A stretch of DNA of 64,000 bases, from positions 186,614 through 250,613 of the forward strand of contig NZ_MAQX01000011.1 in assembly GCF_001682865.1 (NCBI RefSeq), in the 5' to 3' direction. Source of the stretch: Bacillus sp. FJAT-26390 (lineage in GTDB: Bacteria > Bacillota > Bacilli > Paenibacillales > Paenibacillaceae). The notes beneath the pieces were generated by a model. It saw nothing but the letters and a program-made list of their open reading frames with translations. It was not told the origin of the DNA and searched no databases. Made by a program: the position numbers and the translations under genes. Shown piece after piece: positions 16,881 through 24,589 of this stretch (position 1 is the first letter of the stretch; every line of letters starts with the position of its first letter).

Positions 16881-19811
16881 TTATTGCGGTAAACCAAATT
16901 CTTTTCGTTTCGTCCGAATTTCATCCTGCATGTACTGAACATAGTCCATGATCGACTCACGTGCTTCCACTTGGCCGACTACCGTCTTGTAAAAGGCATT
17001 GAACAAATGCCGTCCAGTGAAATAGCCGCCTGGCACCTCCGGCATGCCCTGCACCCATTCAAACTGTGCTTTTAAATTTTCATAATCGGCAACCGGCCAT
17101 GGCAAGCTGTCCAGCGCCTTAATGTTCGCAGTCGGATAACGTGCCGCAGCGCCCATCAGGCCCTCCATTTCCCGGCCGAATACCGTTTGCGTTGCATCGC
17201 TCGTCCACCATTTCATAAACTGCCAAGCTGCATCCTTATCCTCGGCTTTGTTTAGCATAATGACCGCGCTGCCGCCGCTTGGCACCTCGCGATTAACGGC
17301 TCCATCCTTCTGCGCCGTTCCCGGAATTGGCGCGAATCCCCACATGCCGCGAATTTCCGGCGCGAACACCGAAAGCTGGTTGTACGTTGTATAATCCGCT
17401 ATGCCGATTGGCATTTGTCCTGTACGAAACCGGTTGGCGAAGTCATATTCGCGCTCCAGCTTATAATCCGTGTAAAACTCCGTCCACTGCTTAAAGGTCT
17501 CGATCCCAACGCGCGAATCCAGATCCGACTCCTTCCCGCCATCGCGGTAAAATGCGCCGCCGTTCTGGAAGAGAAGCGCTGCATACATCGAGTTGGGAGG
17601 AATGTTCTGCCCTTGAACAGCTGCTTGGGCGACGACTGGCAAACCAAATTGCATATGGTTTTTGCTCAGCACAGCAAGCAGGTTAGATACATCATCCCAG
17701 GTTTGCGGCACTTCAAGGCCCAGCTCGCTCAGCACATCCTTGCGGTAAAACAGCATGTTGAACGTTTGCGTTTCCGGCAGTGCAAATACACCCTTCTCAT
17801 AGCTGTACGGCACGATTGCGCTAGGACGAAACCGATCCTTCACCTCTGTAAAATCTGCAAATTGGGTCAAATCTGCGGAAGCGTTCCGCATGGCAAAGTT
17901 AACGGGAATATCATTGTCGATCTGCATCGCAACATCGGGGCCTTGGCCAGCGAGCGTAGCAGGAAGCAGCGTTCCCATATTAACCAGCTTCAAATTGACA
18001 TTAATGCCTGTAACGGAGGTGAACGTTTCGTCGATCATCGCTTTCATCGTGTTCGCCTGATCCCGGCCGCTGCCGATCCATACCGTAATGGATCGCTGCG
18101 CATCATCTTCGGCTACATTGCCGATTTGGTTATAATCCGTGAAGAAAGAGGATACGAAGGTTGTTGCTTCATGCTTCAGCTTCGAGCCAAGTCCCATCCC
18201 CTTCTTCGGAAACTTTTTATCCGGCGAGGCGACATAGATCGTGTCAATCTCAAGCGGCTGCTGCCTTGCTTGCTGAACCCATGTTCCGAGCCCGCCCGTA
18301 TTCGTCTTATAAGCCGTTAGCCTTCTTGGAACGGTGTCCGGATCCTTTATCATCTCATCCAACTGCACTGCCATCGTCTTAAGCAGCGCCTCTTGGTCAC
18401 TGGATTGGCCTGACAATTTCACAAGCTGACTCGCAATGGCTTTCAGGCGATCACGCTCGGAGCCAAATACCGATAGCAAATCCGGTACTTTTTTATCAAG
18501 CTGATAATCACGGAACTCATCTGGCTTCGTACCGGTAATCATCAATATTTTGCGGTACATTTCGTTCAGGCTATAGAGGCTCTCTTCCACTTCTCTAATA
18601 AGCGGAGCGAATTCGCCAAGGCTGACCTCAAGCCGCAGCGTATGCTTGCCCTGCTCCAGCGGGAACAAATAAGGATCTTTGCCGCCCATTACATCGAGCC
18701 GATAGCCGCTTTTATATCGGAACGGGATCTTCTCCATTTCCTTAAAGGGTACTTCTCCATCAATCGTAAGTGTCCGGGTCGAATAAATGCCTCTTACAAA
18801 ATTTTGCTGAGATTTGAAGGCGATCTTGTAAAGTCCCGTCTCTGGGACATCGATCTCCCATTCCATCCACTGTCCTGGCAATCGCCAGTTGAAGCCGCCA
18901 ATCGTGTTGATTTTTATTTTCGAAGCGCTATATGGATATACAGCAGCGCTGGAGCGTTCACTGAGTGGATACAAAGTCGGCGACGATTTGGCTCTCGAGG
19001 CTTCCCCTTCGATCGTAATCATCTGGCCTTCCGTTTCCTTTAATCCATCTGCGTCATATTGCTGAAGCATTTGTTCATATGGCAAGGGCGCTGTCTGCTG
19101 GAATAGCTTGAGCTGCTTGATCACCATCGGTTCCCTAGTGGATTCTAACGTAATCGTATGAGTGCCGCGTGAAAAATAAAATAGAAAAGGTTCGTTCTCA
19201 TAGCCGTCGGAATCTTGAAAGGCTTTCTCGCTCCATCGCGGCTTTTCGATCTGTTTCGGCCTTAAATCATTGCCTTGGTTGTCCTGTACGATCTTCTCCT
19301 TCTGATTGTCCCAAATCCGGTCAAACTGCAAAAAAGCAGCCTCACGGAAAGGACGCTCTCCATCTATCCATAAAGCGCGCTCGATGGCAGAGCTTTTTCC
19401 TTCTATCGGATAGTAGAGCAGCGATAGGTTGTACAAGCCTGCCTCCTCAACTTGAAAGGTCCAATCTGCCTCGCCTGCTTCTCCGGTCAACAGCGACACG
19501 CCATCCATACCCTCGTACTGATCGATTTTCTCGAATCCTGCTCCATCCAATCGGCTGTAGCCCGCTGCTTCCAGTACGATTTCCTTCTCTGGCCTTGCAG
19601 CGCCTTCGTATTCCTTCATATACTGAGCATATTTGCGTTCATTATTAGAAGCAGTTTTATCAGTGCCGCTTCCCAATTGTTCGTTCGTTGAAGAACTGCT
19701 TGAACTTGTATCTGCCTGAACGCCAGAGCCAAAGGGAAGGACAATTAAAAATGCCAAAACAACAGGCACGATCTTCCTTGTTATGTATGATAACCGCAAA
19801 TTGCTTACCAC
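16881..19811 (-). CDS. Extracellular solute-binding protein fused to two N-terminal carbohydrate-binding-like domains
   Basis: A 976-residue exported protein. Residues 1-33 form a signal peptide with no lipobox cysteine. Two jelly-roll-like regions follow: ~60-240 (VLEAAGYSRLDGAGFE, ending VIKQLKLFQQ) and ~265-410 (ITIEGEASRA, WEIDVPETGLYKIAF, GKHTLRLEV). A helical linker spans ~410-500. The C-terminal ~530-976 is an ABC solute-binding fold (SITVWIGSGRDQAN, GQGPDVAMQIDNDIPVNFAM, WQFMKWWTSDATQTVFG). This is more than twice the usual binding-protein length. The start is GTG with AAGGAGG 7 bases upstream. It is the first gene of transporter pair 1. A role in holding oligo- or polysaccharide near the transporter is inferred. 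Confidence 0.85.
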   Translation of the reverse strand: MVSNLRLSYITRKIVPVVLAFLIVLPFGSGVQADTSSSSSSTNEQLGSGTDKTASNNERKYAQYMKEYEGAARPEKEIVLEAAGYSRLDGAGFEKIDQYEGMDGVSLLTGEAGEADWTFQVEEAGLYNLSLLYYPIEGKSSAIERALWIDGERPFREAAFLQFDRIWDNQKEKIVQDNQGNDLRPKQIEKPRWSEKAFQDSDGYENEPFLFYFSRGTHTITLESTREPMVIKQLKLFQQTAPLPYEQMLQQYDADGLKETEGQMITIEGEASRAKSSPTLYPLSERSSAAVYPYSASKIKINTIGGFNWRLPGQWMEWEIDVPETGLYKIAFKSQQNFVRGIYSTRTLTIDGEVPFKEMEKIPFRYKSGYRLDVMGGKDPYLFPLEQGKHTLRLEVSLGEFAPLIREVEESLYSLNEMYRKILMITGTKPDEFRDYQLDKKVPDLLSVFGSERDRLKAIASQLVKLSGQSSDQEALLKTMAVQLDEMIKDPDTVPRRLTAYKTNTGGLGTWVQQARQQPLEIDTIYVASPDKKFPKKGMGLGSKLKHEATTFVSSFFTDYNQIGNVAEDDAQRSITVWIGSGRDQANTMKAMIDETFTSVTGINVNLKLVNMGTLLPATLAGQGPDVAMQIDNDIPVNFAMRNASADLTQFADFTEVKDRFRPSAIVPYSYEKGVFALPETQTFNMLFYRKDVLSELGLEVPQTWDDVSNLLAVLSKNHMQFGLPVVAQAAVQGQNIPPNSMYAALLFQNGGAFYRDGGKESDLDSRVGIETFKQWTEFYTDYKLEREYDFANRFRTGQMPIGIADYTTYNQLSVFAPEIRGMWGFAPIPGTAQKDGAVNREVPSGGSAVIMLNKAEDKDAAWQFMKWWTSDATQTVFGREMEGLMGAAARYPTANIKALDSLPWPVADYENLKAQFEWVQGMPEVPGGYFTGRHLFNAFYKTVVGQVEARESIMDYVQYMQDEIRTKRKEFGLPQ

Positions 19812-19883
19812 CAGAAGTCCTCCTTACAAGCGGAAATGGTTTCTCCGTCCAATGGCGGGGAAGCTTGAAATCTCCTATTCATA

Positions 19884-19912
19884 AAATCAGGGGAGGTCAC
19901 AAGGACATCCCC
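19884..19912 (-). terminator. Partial terminator between binding-protein gene and downstream operon
   Basis: Minus-strand hairpin GGGGATGTCC-TTGT-GACCTCCCC (19890-19912, one mismatch) followed by TGATTTTATG. It is downstream of the lipoprotein gene (stop 19955) and upstream of the next gene's Shine-Dalgarno. A leaky stop here would give extra binding-protein mRNA relative to the permeases, as is common in sugar ABC operons. Confidence 0.6.
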
Positions 19913-19954
19913 CAACCTTCATGATAAGTCCCTATAATCAATGAATAATCAAGA

Positions 19955-21316
19955 TTATTTGCCCAGCTTGGCGATAGAAGCTTCTGCTTCCGGTTTGTAT
20001 TTCTCAGCCGTTGCGGTAACCGATTGATTGTTTACAAGAATGTCTTCAATGAATTTCCCAGTCGGAAAGTCCGGATAAGCATCATCCAGCAAAATCTGGC
20101 CGGTACCGTTGATATGATCGCGAGTCATGAGAATATCCTCTTCGTGGTTATAAAGGCTCTCCAACCACTCTTGGCTTGGGAACTCTTGCGTGTTCGGAAT
20201 GTCAAACGTTTCTTCGTAGATTTGATAAACGAGCTGAGGATCTTTAACGCCCTTCGGAATAAACTTAGCTGCTGCGGCATTATTCGCAAATGTCACTTCC
20301 GGGCTTCCTTGAGGGCCGTTCGGCATCGGAACCACACCGATATCGAAAGTTAAGCCGCCTAGATTCCATGCTGCGGAAATAAACATCGCCACATCGCCGT
20401 CTTTAAATGTATTCGACTCTTCCCAGTTCGTTTTATTGCCTGATTTGACTCTTACAACGTTCTCGACATTGTACATGCGGTTTACAAACTCTGCCGCTTC
20501 AATTGTTTTTGGGTCTGTGAAGCCTTGTGTACCATCTGTCTCGTTAACGATGAAGCCGCCGTTTGCAGCAGCCAGGTTGCGGAATAAGTCATGCGACCAG
20601 CCGGAGTAGCCATAAACGTCAATTTTACCGTCATTGTCTGTATCTTTTGTTGCTAGCTTAGCGATTTCCATGAATTTGTCCCAGTTCCATTGACCGCTCG
20701 TGTACAGCTCTTGCAGATCTGGAAGGCCAAGCTTCTTGAAGAGGTCACGGTTATAATGAAGCCCCGTGCCGCCTGTACCCGGATCGTCGAACGCATAATC
20801 TTTCCCTGCAATAGGAGGCGCCTTCGCGATTAGATTCGCTTCGCCGTTAATGTTCGAGGCATTGGTCGTGAAGTCACTTAGAGGAAGCAGCTGCCCTTTC
20901 AAAATAGCAGGCAAAGCCGCTTTGTATTCCATTTGCACGATATCGGCAAACGGCTCGCCCGACAAAATCGTCGCTGTGAATTTCGGCATATATTCTTCAA
21001 ATGGCACGTTTACGAATTCTATTTTGACGTTGTATTTCTTCTCCACCTCTTCGATTTTCGCAAGGCGGGCTTTCTCAGAGGTTGTTGTTCCAGCAGGCTT
21101 CAAATCCCACCAAGCTGCTACTTTAATAACGCGACCGCCCATATCTACTGGCTCTGGCGTTGCAGCTGCCTCTTCCGGTGCAGCAGTCGCCTCTGTGGCA
21201 GCGCTTTCTTTTGGAGTGGCATTGTTGCCTTTATTTCCGTTATTGCCGCCGCTGCAAGCTGTAAGGATAAGCATCAAACATAATGCCAGAACAGATAATC
21301 CTTTTATTTTTCTCAT
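19955..21316 (-). CDS. Lipoprotein extracellular solute-binding protein (sugar ABC transporter)
   Basis: A 453-residue binding protein. ATG 21316 is chosen over the frame start at 21343 because GGGAGG lies 8 bases upstream and the protein then starts MRKIKGLSVLALCLMLILTA followed by the lipobox cysteine (LTAC). A Thr/Ala/Glu-rich linker follows, and then a type-1 sugar-binding fold (IKVAAWWDLKPAG, DIVQMEYKAALPAIL, DVAMFISAAWNLGG). It is the promoter-proximal gene of the mannan operon and is followed by a probable partial terminator. Given two binding proteins and two permease pairs, it may serve pair 2 (8449-10376); that pairing is inferred. Confidence 0.9.
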   Translation of the reverse strand: MRKIKGLSVLALCLMLILTACSGGNNGNKGNNATPKESAATEATAAPEEAAATPEPVDMGGRVIKVAAWWDLKPAGTTTSEKARLAKIEEVEKKYNVKIEFVNVPFEEYMPKFTATILSGEPFADIVQMEYKAALPAILKGQLLPLSDFTTNASNINGEANLIAKAPPIAGKDYAFDDPGTGGTGLHYNRDLFKKLGLPDLQELYTSGQWNWDKFMEIAKLATKDTDNDGKIDVYGYSGWSHDLFRNLAAANGGFIVNETDGTQGFTDPKTIEAAEFVNRMYNVENVVRVKSGNKTNWEESNTFKDGDVAMFISAAWNLGGLTFDIGVVPMPNGPQGSPEVTFANNAAAAKFIPKGVKDPQLVYQIYEETFDIPNTQEFPSQEWLESLYNHEEDILMTRDHINGTGQILLDDAYPDFPTGKFIEDILVNNQSVTATAEKYKPEAEASIAKLGK

Positions 21317-21376
21317 GACCGAACCTCCCAATTTTACATTCATCAGTGGGTATTACACGAAAACCTTCCAAGAATA

Positions 21377-21384
21377 AAGCGCTT
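21377..21384. promoter_or_regulatory. AAGCGCTT palindrome, candidate cre or LacI operator in the operon leader
   Basis: AAAGCGCTTGCA at 21376-21387 has the central-CG symmetry of LacI/CcpA operators. It lies in the 5' untranslated region of the binding-protein operon, about 90 bases past the predicted start of transcription, a position suited to roadblock repression. The same core recurs at 21575-21584. Confidence 0.45.
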
Positions 21385-21462
21385 GCATAGAGGAATAAAA
21401 AAATAACGCGACTGCCTGATTTCCCTAAACCACCGCCTCGTATTTGTTTTGTTATTTGTTCT

Positions 21463-21482
21463 ATTTGTTTTGCATAACAAAT
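21463..21482. promoter_or_regulatory. Imperfect palindrome overlapping the mannan operon -10, candidate operator
   Basis: ATTTGTTTTGCATAACAAAT is symmetric except at two positions, and it overlaps the minus-strand -10 at 21480-21485. Additional ATTTGTT copies lie alongside at 21441 and 21454. The 9-mer ATAACAAAT (21474-21482) also occurs, in both orientations, in the promoter region of the GH5 mannanase (24401-24409 and 24466-24474). Confidence 0.5.
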
Positions 21483-21508
21483 GTATCACCAAAAACAAAT
21501 ATGGTCAA
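21480..21508 (-). promoter_or_regulatory. Sigma-A promoter of the mannan operon
   Basis: TTGACC (21503-21508), a 17-base spacer and TACATT (21480-21485) on the minus strand. The expected transcript has a leader of about 155 bases before ATG 21316. Spacing is ideal and both boxes match well. Confidence 0.65.
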
Positions 21509-21520
21509 TTGTTTTCTTAA

Positions 21521-21537
21521 TGTTATTATAAATAACA
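21521..21537. promoter_or_regulatory. Perfect inverted repeat in the lacI / mannan operon intergenic region
   Basis: TGTTATT-ATA-AATAACA is a perfect 7-bp inverted repeat with a 3-base centre, located just upstream of the mannan operon -35. A related arrangement, TGTTAT and ATAACA separated by 6 bases, occurs upstream of the GH5 gene near 24404-24421. It could be a regulator site shared by both promoters. Confidence 0.4.
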
Positions 21538-21574
21538 ACAGAGATAACCGCTACAATAGCTCATTTTTTAAGTT

Positions 21575-21610
21575 CAAGCGCTTGTATTTCATCGAAAAAC
21601 CAGCTATATT
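21575..21610 (+). promoter_or_regulatory. lacI promoter with CAAGCGCTTG operator over the -35
   Basis: On the plus strand TTGTAT (21582-21587), 17 bases, TATATT (21605-21610). The 10-bp perfect palindrome CAAGCGCTTG (21575-21584) overlaps the -35. It fits autoregulation by the LacI protein or catabolite repression by CcpA; sequence alone does not separate the two. Confidence 0.55.
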
Positions 21611-21679
21611 TAGTCACATAACAAAATAACAAAACGCAAATTAACTAACAAACAAAAATAGTAAGGTAGGATGACAGAT

Positions 21680-22684
21680 ATGCGGCGAAAAGTAACGATT
21701 CAATCAATAGCTGATTTTACTGGATTATCGAAGTTCGCTGTATCACGGGGATTGTCTGGGAAATCTGGAGTCAGCACACAAACAAGGGAGCTCATTTTAA
21801 GGGCAGCAGGCCAATTAGGTTACTTTAAGGACGCCCAAGCTGCACCTGTTCCAAGCGAGCTTTTGGACATTGATACACGGAACTGGTCAGGAACGATTCT
21901 CGTACTTTTTCCAAATGTACGTTATCAGAACACCGAGTCCTTATACTGGGGCCCTATATTTAACGGCATATCGGCTAGGCTGAACCTGAAGGGCATTAAC
22001 ATTTTAACCTTAACGGAGCCTACGGATGATTCTATGTTTTCCCTCTTAAATCCTGAGGCTATACTCGGCATCATAACCGTTGGATCGATTTCGACGCCTG
22101 TGCTGCTCGATATTAAACGGTTAGGCATTCCTGTCGTTATGGTTGACCATTATGATCCATGCTTTCATTGCGACTCTATCTTTACCGACAATCTATCCAG
22201 CATGAGAGAAATCATGAACTCGGTCATTACGAAGGGCTACAAGAGCTATCAGTTTTTAGGAAATATTAGAGATGCGCAAAGCTTCTATGAGCGTTACCTA
22301 GGCTTCCGCTCCGCGCTGGAGGATCACGACATCGAGCTAAAGCAGATCCCTTCTCTAATGGGACCAGACATCGAAAACTTTCACGATACGTTTAAGGCTG
22401 CTGTCCTTGAGCATGGCTTGCCGGAGGTGTTCGTTTGCGCCAACGATACCTTCGCATTATTTGCGTTGGAAACGCTCAAGGATATAGGGATGGACATTCC
22501 TGAAAATCTTGTTTTTACCGGCTTCGACAATACGCATCCGCAAATTCCATTTTTAGCGACGGTGAATGTTGATAAGGAGCTGCTCGGGAAGAGAGCGGTT
22601 GATCAAATGTTATGGCGCATTCTTAATCCAAGCACCAGCTATGAAAAAACGCTCATTCAAGCTGAGGTTATGATTAGAAATTAA
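21680..22684 (+). CDS. LacI-family transcriptional regulator of the mannan locus
   Basis: About 334 residues. The N-terminal helix-turn-helix reads VTIQSIADFTGLSKFAVSRG, followed by a hinge and a periplasmic-binding-protein-like effector domain (SGTILVLFPNVRYQN, EVFVCANDTFALFALETLKD, FTGFDNTHPQIPFLATVNVD). ATG 21671 sits directly on AAGGTAGG; the fourth-codon ATG at 21680 has normal spacing and is preferred. It is divergent from the mannan operon and convergent with the GH5 gene, so it is very likely their local repressor, with a mannose-based oligosaccharide as inducer (inferred). The intergenic region from 21317 holds both promoters and the candidate operators and no other gene. Confidence 0.88.
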   Translation: MRRKVTIQSIADFTGLSKFAVSRGLSGKSGVSTQTRELILRAAGQLGYFKDAQAAPVPSELLDIDTRNWSGTILVLFPNVRYQNTESLYWGPIFNGISARLNLKGINILTLTEPTDDSMFSLLNPEAILGIITVGSISTPVLLDIKRLGIPVVMVDHYDPCFHCDSIFTDNLSSMREIMNSVITKGYKSYQFLGNIRDAQSFYERYLGFRSALEDHDIELKQIPSLMGPDIENFHDTFKAAVLEHGLPEVFVCANDTFALFALETLKDIGMDIPENLVFTGFDNTHPQIPFLATVNVDKELLGKRAVDQMLWRILNPSTSYEKTLIQAEVMIRN

Positions 22685-22704
22685 GTCAGCCGCCTTGTCA
22701 AAGA

Positions 22705-22738
22705 AAGGATAAGGACTGGAATACCAGCCCTTATCCTT
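22705..22738. terminator. Bidirectional hairpin between convergent lacI and GH5 genes
   Basis: AAGGATAAGGACTGG pairs with CAGCCCTTATCCTT around a short loop (one bulge). Minus-strand reading is followed by TCTTTG and plus-strand reading has no strong U-tract, so it probably serves the GH5 transcript best. Confidence 0.55.
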
Positions 22739-22758
22739 CAAACAACTCCGCTTATCGC

Positions 22759-24213
22759 TTATTGAAGCGTTACACTATCGACATAAACGGCGGATGTTCC
22801 GCTAGAGTTAGCCGGTGACAGGAATAATACGCCCAATTCACGTACATCACCCAAATTAGCTGCGCCGGACAAGCTCAACGTGAGCGTCGATACGACTGAG
22901 GATTGGATATTTACCGTTCCGGACTCATACCATGTATAGCTTGCTCCTGTTTTGATAAACAGCTTCGCTTGTATGCCGCTCCCTACATTTCCCCACGCTG
23001 CATGCTTTACTTTTGCTGAGATGGAGGACTTTCCGCTAAAATTGTTAGACCCAGTATATTTTAGCGTAAATTGACCGCCTCCTAACGTAACGTCCGCTTT
23101 TAATGAATTGCTGCCGCTTGCTGCCCAGTCCGTCACCGGCCAGGGGCCGCCTGTTATATTTAAACCGGTCCACCCTTGCGTGCTGTTATTTTCAAAATCA
23201 TACAAGGCGGAAGCTGTGCCGCTGCTGAAAACAGTTGCTTTCGTTGAAGTTGCCGCTATGCCATTTGTTCCGTTAATGACAAGATTCCCCCACGACGTAA
23301 GCGTCTGCCAGTCACTTGTCGTCATATCAAGCCAAGCATTCCCCGAATCGTTTCCTGTCCAAGACCATGCCATATAGCCAATTCCTTTTGCCTGGCTCTG
23401 GTTCATAACCTCCTGAGCATTAACCTGACTACCCAAGTTATTGTTGCCGTTGTTATAGTTATAACCAAACTCCCCAATCATGACCGCCAAGCCCAGATCC
23501 TTAATCGCCTGCAGCTCCGAGCCGATTCGAGCGGAATCATTCCAAGAGCCATACATATGGATCGAGAACATAACATTATGATCAGGATCATGCGAAAGAA
23601 GCGCGTTTCCGTAAGCCTTGATTGGAGAAGAATTTTGACCCCAGCCAGAACCGTCTACTACGATTGCATTATGGATACCTGCATTTCTTATGGTTGTAAT
23701 AGCCGTTTTGTAAGCATCGCGCCAAGACGTATCAGCTAGCGTGGAGTCTCCCCATTCATTCGCAATATTGACGAGCACATACTTTTCATTACTGGTCAGA
23801 ACAGCCTTTACCGCGCTGCTGGCGAAATAACTAGCCATATTGTTTAAGCCGCTTGCGCTGTTAGAGCCAGTTACGTCATGCAATTCTACAATCGCAATCA
23901 TCCCCAGCTCCTTGCAGCGATCGATAATTTGCTGTAAACGTGCTGCCGTTCCGCTCGTTTGCCACACGATTCTGACCGCATTTACTTTTTTTGAGCTAAT
24001 CGTGCTCAGAGCATTATAAGCTTGGGTATCATACCAAGCATGAGGGTTATTAATACCCCTAATAACAAAATCATTTCCGTTCGCATCCTTCAATTTGTTA
24101 CCGCTTACATAAAACCCATTGGCTGCAAAGCTTTGCTCATTAGAAATAAACGGAACAACCAAAGCCAGCATAATAGCAAACATAAGTGTTAGTTTCATTT
24201 TTCGGATCATCAT
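22759..24213 (-). CDS. Secreted GH5 endo-beta-1,4-mannanase with C-terminal carbohydrate-binding domain
   Basis: A 484-residue secreted enzyme. Residues 1-31 form a signal peptide (MLALVVPFISNEQSFAA). Residues ~32-315 are a GH5 barrel resembling the subfamily-8 bacterial mannanases, starting GFYVSGNKLKDANGNDFVIR. The acid/base lies in LVNIANEWGD (Glu153) and the nucleophile in MIGEFGYN (Glu248). From ~335 a beta-rich domain (ALYDFENNSTQGWTG to the end AVYVDSVTLQ) looks like a mannan- or cellulose-binding module. AGGAGGG lies 11 bases before the first of two adjacent ATGs. It is the main secreted polymer-cutting enzyme of the locus and is monocistronic. Confidence 0.92.
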   Translation of the reverse strand: MMIRKMKLTLMFAIMLALVVPFISNEQSFAANGFYVSGNKLKDANGNDFVIRGINNPHAWYDTQAYNALSTISSKKVNAVRIVWQTSGTAARLQQIIDRCKELGMIAIVELHDVTGSNSASGLNNMASYFASSAVKAVLTSNEKYVLVNIANEWGDSTLADTSWRDAYKTAITTIRNAGIHNAIVVDGSGWGQNSSPIKAYGNALLSHDPDHNVMFSIHMYGSWNDSARIGSELQAIKDLGLAVMIGEFGYNYNNGNNNLGSQVNAQEVMNQSQAKGIGYMAWSWTGNDSGNAWLDMTTSDWQTLTSWGNLVINGTNGIAATSTKATVFSSGTASALYDFENNSTQGWTGLNITGGPWPVTDWAASGSNSLKADVTLGGGQFTLKYTGSNNFSGKSSISAKVKHAAWGNVGSGIQAKLFIKTGASYTWYESGTVNIQSSVVSTLTLSLSGAANLGDVRELGVLFLSPANSSGTSAVYVDSVTLQ

Positions 24214-24320
24214 TATTACGAAATCCCTCCTACTGTTTTTTGTGATGAAGGCCTGGCTTTTAGTGATCGATCTAGCTGCAAGTAAATCGGTACACTTCCC
24301 ACCTATCTATTCGATCCCAC

Positions 24321-24330
24321 CACCTCCTTT
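24321..24330 (-). promoter_or_regulatory. Full-length Shine-Dalgarno in the GH5 leader without a following gene
   Basis: AAAGGAGGTG on the minus strand about 110 bases upstream of the GH5 ATG, with no AUG at usable distance. It resembles the STAB-SD elements that stabilise the 5' end of some Bacillus mRNAs. The alternative is a very short GTG-started leader ORF (7 codons) further downstream. Confidence 0.4.
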
Positions 24331-24400
24331 AGAAACACTTTAGAGATGAAAAAACAGTCACTGGGTATTCACATCTTAGCTGATGTAACTCCATAATAAA

Positions 24401-24474
24401 ATTTGTTATTAGAACATAACATGAATAACGATATTTGATCAACAAAAAATAATTAATAACTTTTAATAACAAAT
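24401..24474 (-). promoter_or_regulatory. Candidate GH5 promoter with ATTTGTTAT operator motifs
   Basis: Minus strand TTGATC (24437-24442), 18 bases, TATGTT (24413-24418). ATTTGTTAT occurs at 24401-24409 and inverted at 24466-24474, flanking the promoter; the same 9-mer overlaps the -10 of the mannan operon. The rest of the 24214-24589 gap is AT-rich and holds no convincing gene. Confidence 0.4.
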
Positions 24475-24551
24475 CATTGTTTTCCGTTATTCGGTCAATG
24501 CATTTTGTGAGGCATAAGAAATTCAGTGACAAATAAGGCACAAACAAAATA

Positions 24552-24577
24552 CCACCATCCCTATTACGGAACGGTGG
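24552..24577 (-). terminator. Terminator after the HNH gene
   Basis: Minus-strand stem CCACC...GGTGG (24552-24556 with 24573-24577, extended by internal GGA/TCC pairing), followed by TATTTTGTTTG. It lies 12 bases after the HNH stop. Confidence 0.55.
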
Positions 24578-24589
24578 CAGCTTCTTTAC

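Noticed and set aside
24329-24547. 72-codon minus-strand open frame upstream of the GH5 gene
   Set aside because: Lies in AT-rich promoter DNA, has no Shine-Dalgarno, and its translation is low-complexity and unlike a protein; the region is better explained as promoter, operator and leader.
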